DNA from: CAYUXU01 sp964489695
GTDB taxonomy: Bacteria > Bacillota_I > Bacilli_A > Erysipelotrichales > Erysipelotrichaceae
DNA length: 29,123 nt
Reading direction: 5' to 3'
NCBI GenBank assembly: GCA_964489695.1
Contig: CAZAZP010000013.1
Coordinates: forward strand, 1-29,123
In this document: positions 24,161-29,123 of the stretch, one piece after another
Layout of the letters: every line of letters starts with the position of its first letter
Position numbering within the stretch: the stretch's first letter is position 1
The notes under the pieces: generated by a model
Database searches by the model: none
Seen by the model: the letters and a program-made list of their open reading frames with translations, nothing else
What the model was told of the DNA's origin: nothing
Program-made: the position numbers and the translations under genes

Positions 24161-24189
24161 TTCGCCTTTTAAGGAATTATTGTTATAAT
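24161..24189 (+). promoter_or_regulatory. Promoter of tRNA-Ser
   Basis: A perfect TATAAT (24184-24189) preceded by TG-T makes an extended -10. TTCGCC at 24161-24166 is a weak -35. The start falls a base or two before the tRNA. Confidence 0.6.
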
Positions 24190-24197
24190 GAATTAGT

Positions 24198-24285
24198 GGA
24201 TGATTGGCCGAGTGGCTGAAGGCACCGTCTTGGAAAGGCGGCGTAGTGCAAGCTACCGTGAGTTCGAATCTCACATCATCCGCCA
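24198..24285 (+). tRNA. tRNA-Ser (anticodon GGA)
   Basis: The 88-nt class II tRNA has acceptor GGATGAT/ATCATCC, discriminator G and encoded CCA. The anticodon stem CCGTC/GGCGG (one U-G pair) encloses TTGGAAA, giving anticodon GGA at 24232-24234 for UCC/UCU codons. The long variable arm and GTTCGAATC T-arm are typical. Confidence 0.96.
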
Positions 24286-24292
24286 ACTAGCA

Positions 24293-24886
24293 TTATTGAA
24301 GTCCGTTTGGACTTTTTTTATAGGAGGCAGGGAGAGCTTGGGCTAAGCGCATAATTGTTTCTGCCATAAAGCGGGAAGATTTATTTAAGTCTTCATTTAG
24401 CCATTTTTGAATTAAACCAACGGCCCCAGCTAAAGAAAAGGTGTTAATATATTCCGCTTCTTCGGGACTAATTTTCGCTAAACTGGTTAAATCGAGAATG
24501 TTTTTTTCATAAGCTAAGGCTAGTACTTGTTTTTGAAAGTTAATATCACCTTGTTCACCTAGTAATATTTTGCAAATCCGGGCATTTTCCTTAATATAAT
24601 CAAAAATTCTTTCCACATTCGCAACCGGAATCTGAGCTAATTCAGTGTGGGATTCTAGCTCAAGATAGTTGGTGACGTTTTCAATTAGTTCAGCTTGAAT
24701 TTGTTTCATTAAATCGTATTGGTCTTGGTAATGAGCATAAAAGGTGGCCCGATTTAAATCAGCTAATTCGCAGATTTCGGTGATGGTAATCTTGGAAATA
24801 TCTTTATTCATTAAGAGTTCAATAAAACTATCTTTGATGACCATTTTCGTATATTGGACACGACGATCAGTTTTTTTATTTGTCAT
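24293..24886 (-). CDS. TetR/AcrR family transcriptional regulator
   Basis: This 197-aa repressor has an N-terminal TetR helix-turn-helix at about residues 30-55 (ISKITITEICELADLNRA, then TFYAHYQDQYDL). The C-terminal half (about 60-190) is the ligand-binding, dimerising domain, with no recognisable specificity. AAGGGGA lies before the ATG. It is divergent from the MMPL exporter, and a perfect palindrome in the intergenic region is its likely operator, so it should repress the exporter and possibly itself. Its last codons coincide with the tRNA-Ser terminator hairpin on the other strand. Confidence 0.92.
   Translation of the reverse strand: MTNKKTDRRVQYTKMVIKDSFIELLMNKDISKITITEICELADLNRATFYAHYQDQYDLMKQIQAELIENVTNYLELESHTELAQIPVANVERIFDYIKENARICKILLGEQGDINFQKQVLALAYEKNILDLTSLAKISPEEAEYINTFSLAGAVGLIQKWLNEDLNKSSRFMAETIMRLAQALPASYKKSPNGLQ
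24299..24319 (+). terminator. Terminator after tRNA-Ser, inside tetR 3' end
   Basis: AAGTCC (24299-24304) pairs with GGACTT (24309-24314) around GTTT, followed by a T run on the plus strand only. It codes for the final residues of the TetR protein on the minus strand. Confidence 0.8.
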
Positions 24887-24965
24887 AAAATTCCCCTTAC
24901 TTGTTAGTTAGTAAACAGTAAAACTCAGCTTGTTGAGTAAGTACCAGATGTAATTAATCTGCTTG

Positions 24966-24994
24966 TTGCTATCCCTACTTAATGTAAGTATAGT
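24966..24994 (+). promoter_or_regulatory. Promoter of the MMPL operon
   Basis: TTGCTA (24966-24971) and TATAGT (24989-24994) are 17 bases apart. The predicted start near 25001 would place the 25011-25027 palindrome about 10-27 bases into the transcript. Confidence 0.5.
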
Positions 24995-25010
24995 ATAGTT
25001 ATGTAAAATA

Positions 25011-25027
25011 AACAACATAGTGTTGTT
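25011..25027. promoter_or_regulatory. Probable TetR operator palindrome
   Basis: AACAACA and TGTTGTT form perfect seven-base arms around TAG. The size suits a TetR dimer. It lies between the exporter promoter and its ribosome site AAGGAG (25034-25039). Binding is inferred from position. Confidence 0.65.
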
Positions 25028-25045
25028 AAGCATAAGGAGTTACAC

Positions 25046-27112
25046 TTGAAGTTTTTGACTAAATCAATAGTTAAATATCAAAACAGCCTATTAGTAGGCT
25101 TTTTAACCTTAGCCCTAATTGGCTTAGTGCTATTCACCCAGTTAAAGATCAACTACAACATGGTGGATTACTTACCTAAAGATGCTCAATCGACCATCGC
25201 CATTAACTTGATGGAAAGTGAATTTAAGCAAAAAAACCCGAACGCGCGGATTTTGTTAGCTAATCGGAGTATTCATGAAGTTTTAGTCTTTAAAAAACAA
25301 ATTACTAATATTCCCGGGATTGAAAATGTTTTATGGTTAGATGATGTAGTGGGCGAAAGTGAGCTTTTAACAACACCACTGGCCTTCTTTGATCCTCAAA
25401 TCATTCATCCGTTTTATCAAGACGGTTCAGCACTTTTAAACGTTGCGATTCAAGCTGGTCTAGAAGTAAGCACGCAAAAGGCCTTACGGACTTTTATGGC
25501 CCCAGGTGATGCTTTAGCTGGTGAGGCGATTAACGCGGCGATTACCCAAGAAATGGCCGTCTCAGAAGTATTAAATGCCCTGTTATTAGTCTTACCAATT
25601 ATTATTGTGATCTTAATTATTGCTTCGGTGTCTTGGATTGAACCATTACTTTATCTAATTACGATTGCAGTAGCGATTTTAATTAACCTGGGGACATCCT
25701 ACTTCTGGGGTGAGATTTCTTATATTACCCAAACGGTCGCCCCAATTTTACAATTAGCCGTTTCCTTAGATTATGCGATTTTCTTAATGCATGCTTATAA
25801 CGACTTAAAACAAACAAAGAGTAATGAAGTCGCGATGCAATTAGCGGTTAAACAAGCGATCCCAACGGTCGCCGCCAGTGCAGCAACGACAATAATTGGT
25901 TTTATAGCACTGTTATTTATGCGCTTTGAAATTGGTTTAGACTTAGGCTTGCATTTAGCTAAAGGGGTCATGTTTAGTTTTCTGGCGGTAATTTTATTTT
26001 TGCCAGCGTTGATTTTAAAGAGTCAAAAGTGGTTAGATAAAACCCAACATAAAAGCTTCATGCCTAATTTGACCGGATTAAAAGCTTTACTCTTAAAGCT
26101 AAAAGGAGTGGTTTTAGTTTTAGCTTTAGTCACTATTATCCCCGCTTTTTTAGGCCAAGCTCGGACAGATTTTATGTATGGCATGGGCGAGATTGCTAAT
26201 GGTGGACCAGCTGGTCAAGAGTTAGCGTTAATTGAAGCCAAGTTTGGGAAAGATAATCCTTTAGTTTTATTAGTCAAGACTGCTAGTCCAGGAATCGAAT
26301 TAACCTTGGCTCATGAGCTCCAACAAATTCCTTATATTGATAGTGTGGTTGCTTATACGACCGCAGTTGGGGCGGAAATACCACCAGCTTATGTCCCAGT
26401 GGAAGTGAACCAACAATTTTATGGGGAAAACTATACCCGTTTAATTCTTTATACAAGTTTACCGGAAGAAGGCAAGTTGTCGTTTCAAACGGTAGAAACG
26501 GTCTTGCAAGTCACCAATAAATATTATAACGATTATTATTTAACTGGTCAAAGTGCTATTTTAGATGATATGAAAAACGTGGTGGAAGCCGATACCCAAA
26601 CCGTGAATCTGATTGCGATTTTAGGGATTTTATTAGTTTTATTAATTAACTTCCGTTCCATCATCTTATCAGTGGTGTTAGTGTTATCGATTGAATTAGC
26701 AATTTGGTTAAATTTATCCGTGGCTTATTTTGCCAATCACAGTTTAAGTTTTATTGGTTATTTGATTATTAGTACGGTGCAGTTAGGCGCGACGGTCGAT
26801 TATGCTATTTTATTAACTAATACTTATCGAGAAAAACGTCTAACAAATAAACGTCAAGCAGCTTTAAAAGAAGCTTTAGCTAGTAGTTTACCGTCATTAC
26901 TGACTTCCGCAGGCATATTAGCGATGGCAGGCTTTGCGTTAAGGGCTACGTCCAAAAATCCGATTATCGCGGAATTAGGAATGTTATTAGGGCGTGGCAC
27001 GCTACTTTCCTTATTAAGTGTCGTGACGGTTTTACCAGCCGCCTTAGCTTTATTAGATCAAGTAATTTTCAGGAAAAAATATCAAGCTCAACCCGAAAGG
27101 AGAATTTTATGA
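25046..27112 (+). CDS. MMPL/RND family exporter
   Basis: This 688-aa membrane protein belongs to the RND superfamily (MMPL type). It has a first helix at about 14-32, a large extracytoplasmic loop to about 175, a helix bundle at about 180-325, another helix and loop (about 350-515), and a second bundle to about 675. The proton-relay Asp-Tyr pairs are present in both halves: Asp242-Tyr243 (SLDYAIFL) and Asp585-Tyr586 (TVDYAILL). Translation starts with TTG, six bases after AAGGAG. It is divergent from a TetR regulator and overlaps the next gene by four bases. Proton-driven export of lipids or hydrophobic compounds is likely; the substrate is unknown. Confidence 0.92.
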   Translation: MKFLTKSIVKYQNSLLVGFLTLALIGLVLFTQLKINYNMVDYLPKDAQSTIAINLMESEFKQKNPNARILLANRSIHEVLVFKKQITNIPGIENVLWLDDVVGESELLTTPLAFFDPQIIHPFYQDGSALLNVAIQAGLEVSTQKALRTFMAPGDALAGEAINAAITQEMAVSEVLNALLLVLPIIIVILIIASVSWIEPLLYLITIAVAILINLGTSYFWGEISYITQTVAPILQLAVSLDYAIFLMHAYNDLKQTKSNEVAMQLAVKQAIPTVAASAATTIIGFIALLFMRFEIGLDLGLHLAKGVMFSFLAVILFLPALILKSQKWLDKTQHKSFMPNLTGLKALLLKLKGVVLVLALVTIIPAFLGQARTDFMYGMGEIANGGPAGQELALIEAKFGKDNPLVLLVKTASPGIELTLAHELQQIPYIDSVVAYTTAVGAEIPPAYVPVEVNQQFYGENYTRLILYTSLPEEGKLSFQTVETVLQVTNKYYNDYYLTGQSAILDDMKNVVEADTQTVNLIAILGILLVLLINFRSIILSVVLVLSIELAIWLNLSVAYFANHSLSFIGYLIISTVQLGATVDYAILLTNTYREKRLTNKRQAALKEALASSLPSLLTSAGILAMAGFALRATSKNPIIAELGMLLGRGTLLSLLSVVTVLPAALALLDQVIFRKKYQAQPERRIL

Positions 27113-28899
27113 GGAAAATAATAACCTTTGGTGTAACTTTATTATTAACGGTTAGTTTAAGTTTAGCGACCTTTGCGGTCCAAGCTCCCACACCGAAAGA
27201 GGAAAACATCTATGCGGTCTTAGCACCGGATGGAACGATTGAAGAAATCTATGTCGTTAATAGCTTTAAAGGTGGGGCTTTTATTGATTATGGTGACTAT
27301 CAATCGGTAGTGAATTTAACTGACGCTGAACCTTTAAAATGGGAGGCTGGCCAAGTTAGTCTTGATACTTTAAAGCAAGAATTTTACTATCAAGGGACTT
27401 TAAAGGAACTAGTTTTACCGTGGAATTTTAAACTTAAATATCTTTTAAATCAAACGGAAGTCAATCCCTTAGATTTAATCGGAGCCAGTGGTGATTTAAC
27501 CATCATAATAGAAACTACGCCAAACTTAACTGTTGATCCAATCTTTTTTGAGAACTTTATCTTACAAATTTCAGTGACTTTAGATACCGAACTAGTCCAA
27601 AACATTAGTGCTCCGGCTGCGACGATTGCTTCAGCGGGTAAAAATAAAGTCTTAGCTTTTACCGCCTTACCTAATAAAAGTAATCGGTTTATCTTATCAG
27701 CTGAAGTCCATGATTTTGAAATGGAAAGTATCCAGTTAACTGCTTTACCGTTTAATATGGAGATTGATTTACCCGCAACTGATGAAATGATTTCAGAAAT
27801 GGGTCAATTAACCAATGCGATTAGTTCCTTAAATACCGGGATTAATGCGTTTACTAGTGGCGTCAAACAAACCTATCTTGGTTCCAAACAACTAAGTAGT
27901 GGTTCGGAAGCCTTCGCCGCTGGTTTACATGAGTTAAGCGTCAATTCTCCAGCGCTATTAGCTGGTTCTGGCCAAATAAAAAACGCCTTAAGTGAAGTAG
28001 CGACGGCGATTAGTGAAAACTTAGGTGAGCTTGATTTTTCGGATTTAGCTCAACTACCACCCGGCTTAAGACAAATGGCCGATGGCTTAACTGAAATTGC
28101 TAGTGGGATGGACCAATTAAGCACTGGTTATACCTTAGCATATGGCACGCTTAAAACAGCTATTAATTTGATTCCTAGCGAGAGCTATGACTTATCATTT
28201 TTAGAGTTATCACTGTTTGTAGCACAGAAAGAAAACCTCAGAAAAGCTGTAAATGGCTTAATTGCCTATTATAACGCGGCTCAAGGAGTTAAAACTGCGC
28301 ATAACTTAGTCAAAGATACGATGGGCTCAATGAGTGATTACTTGACTGAAATGTCAAGTGGAATTAAAACCATCCGGAACGCTTTAAACGAGATTGCTTC
28401 CAGTATTGATGCCGCAATGGGAGATTTAGATGTCAGTAGTCAACTTAATGAGTTGGTTAATGGTATGAATGAATTAGCCAGTAATTATCGGGACTTTCAT
28501 TTAGGTTTAACAACTTATTTTGCGGGAGTGGATGATTTGGATACGGGCTACCAACAGCTAAATGACGGAATTAAACAACTTGCTGGTGGTTTAAAGGAAC
28601 TTGATCAAGGTGGCCAACAATTATCAACTGGTTCATCATTGTTAAACAAAGAAACAGTAAAGTTGCCTCAGGTAATTAAAGAGAAGATTAGTGAGTTAAT
28701 GGCGGAGTTTGATAAATCTGACTATATCCCAAAATCATTTGTTTCAAAGAAAAACCAATCCGTTACCGCCGTTCAGTTTGTAATAAAGACGACTGCTTTA
28801 AGTAAAGATGCCCCAACCACAACTCCCGAGATTGAAGCAACTCATCCTTCATTTTGGGAAAAGCTAATTGATTTATTTAGCTTTATTAAATTTAATTAA
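27109..28899 (+). CDS. Secreted xxxLxxG heptad-repeat protein, MMPL partner
   Basis: This 596-aa protein has an N-terminal signal peptide (hydrophobic 4-24, likely cut after AVQA). A beta-rich region follows (about 30-225). Then come helical stretches with Leu/Gly heptads of the xxxLxxG type (about 230-280, 315-345 and 470-512), as in the TIGR03057 repeats of YhgE/Pip-like proteins; examples are LNTGINAFTSG and LAGGLKELDQGGQQLSTG. No clear C-terminal membrane anchor is seen, only a short hydrophobic tail (FWEKLIDLFSFI). The ATGA overlap with the MMPL gene shows co-translation. It probably works outside the membrane with the exporter, perhaps as a coiled-coil adaptor; the exact function is not known. 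Confidence 0.8.
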   Translation: MRKIITFGVTLLLTVSLSLATFAVQAPTPKEENIYAVLAPDGTIEEIYVVNSFKGGAFIDYGDYQSVVNLTDAEPLKWEAGQVSLDTLKQEFYYQGTLKELVLPWNFKLKYLLNQTEVNPLDLIGASGDLTIIIETTPNLTVDPIFFENFILQISVTLDTELVQNISAPAATIASAGKNKVLAFTALPNKSNRFILSAEVHDFEMESIQLTALPFNMEIDLPATDEMISEMGQLTNAISSLNTGINAFTSGVKQTYLGSKQLSSGSEAFAAGLHELSVNSPALLAGSGQIKNALSEVATAISENLGELDFSDLAQLPPGLRQMADGLTEIASGMDQLSTGYTLAYGTLKTAINLIPSESYDLSFLELSLFVAQKENLRKAVNGLIAYYNAAQGVKTAHNLVKDTMGSMSDYLTEMSSGIKTIRNALNEIASSIDAAMGDLDVSSQLNELVNGMNELASNYRDFHLGLTTYFAGVDDLDTGYQQLNDGIKQLAGGLKELDQGGQQLSTGSSLLNKETVKLPQVIKEKISELMAEFDKSDYIPKSFVSKKNQSVTAVQFVIKTTALSKDAPTTTPEIEATHPSFWEKLIDLFSFIKFN

Positions 28900-28906
28900 C
28901 CGCTTA

Positions 28907-28935
28907 TTTACTACCACTTAACTCTATGTTAAAAT
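28907..28935 (+). promoter_or_regulatory. Promoter of tRNA-Leu
   Basis: TTTACT (28907-28912) and TAAAAT (28930-28935), 17 bases apart, with TG one base before the -10 (extended -10). The start would be near 28942. Confidence 0.55.
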
Positions 28936-28945
28936 AACTATGCGT

Positions 28946-29032
28946 GCCACTGTGATGAAATTGGTAGACGTAGCGGATTCAAAATCCGCCGGTAGCGATA
29001 CCGTGTCGGTTCGAGTCCGACCAGTGGCACCA
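28946..29032 (+). tRNA. tRNA-Leu (anticodon CAA)
   Basis: The 87-nt class II tRNA has acceptor GCCACTG/CAGTGGC, discriminator A and encoded CCA. The anticodon stem GCGGA/TCCGC encloses TTCAAAA, giving anticodon CAA at 28980-28982 for UUG codons. D-arm TGAAATTGGTAGACG and the GGTTCGAGTCC T-arm are typical. No hairpin terminator is evident downstream. Confidence 0.96.
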
Positions 29033-29069
29033 TAATATAAATAAAAACAAACAATTAAAAAGTGCTAAG

Positions 29070-29108
29070 GATACTAGTACCTGTCAAGTAGACACTAAAT
29101 AAAAAACA
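29070..29108. repeat. Terminal inverted repeat, right copy (possible IS end)
   Basis: Positions 29086-29108 are the exact inverted copy of 14-36, and 29070-29085 resemble 37-52. The sequence from about 29064 on (GGATACTAGTACCTGTCAAG then TAGACACT) resembles the outer end of an IS3-type element, with interior sequence to the right. It lies 38 bases after tRNA-Leu. IS identity is inference; no transposase is in the window. Confidence 0.6.
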
Positions 29109-29123
29109 GCTTTATATTTGACA

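Overview
The window looks like a chromosomal contig around the replication origin of a low-GC Firmicutes/Mollicutes-type bacterium. The gene order rpmH-oriC-dnaA-dnaN-S4 protein-recF-gyrB-gyrA is the classic Firmicutes arrangement, and promoters, Shine-Dalgarno sites and codon use are AT-rich and Gram-positive in style. TGA ends recF and the MMPL gene while Trp is read from TGG, so the standard bacterial code is used. This argues against Mycoplasma/Spiroplasma and fits Acholeplasma-, RF39- or Erysipelotrichia-like groups; the exact taxon cannot be fixed from the sequence alone.

Layout. (1) 63-2866, minus: an amino-acid-type ABC importer (lipoprotein, permease, ATPase) preceded by a 20-codon leader ORF with five consecutive Tyr codons and a set of mutually exclusive RNA hairpins ending in an intrinsic terminator. 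This reads as a ribosome-mediated tyrosine attenuator and is the most striking signal here. (2) 3069-8374, plus: ispF-gltX-pepF-gpmI, tightly packed. (3) 8391-14078, minus: S4 protein-recF-gyrB-gyrA from one extended -10 promoter. (4) 14255-16859, minus: dnaA-dnaN. (5) 16860-17293: oriC with a cluster of DnaA boxes; a further perfect box lies between dnaA and dnaN. (6) 17294-19278, plus: rpmH-rnpA-yidC-jag, with a terminator-like hairpin between rpmH and rnpA. (7) 19385-22713, plus: a heterodimeric ABC exporter pair whose second gene is interrupted by a 100-N scaffold gap. (8) 22783-24090: an aldo/keto reductase and a convergent Dps. (9) 24198-29032: tRNA-Ser(GGA), a TetR-type repressor divergent from an MMPL exporter and a secreted xxxLxxG heptad-repeat protein, then tRNA-Leu(CAA).

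The two window ends carry the same 23-bp sequence in inverted orientation with related outer flanks. They look like the two ends of an insertion-sequence family at which the assembly broke. No CRISPR array, prophage or transposase gene is visible. Most of the window is housekeeping; the unusual parts are the Tyr leader/attenuator, the TetR-MMPL-heptad-repeat module and the terminal repeats.
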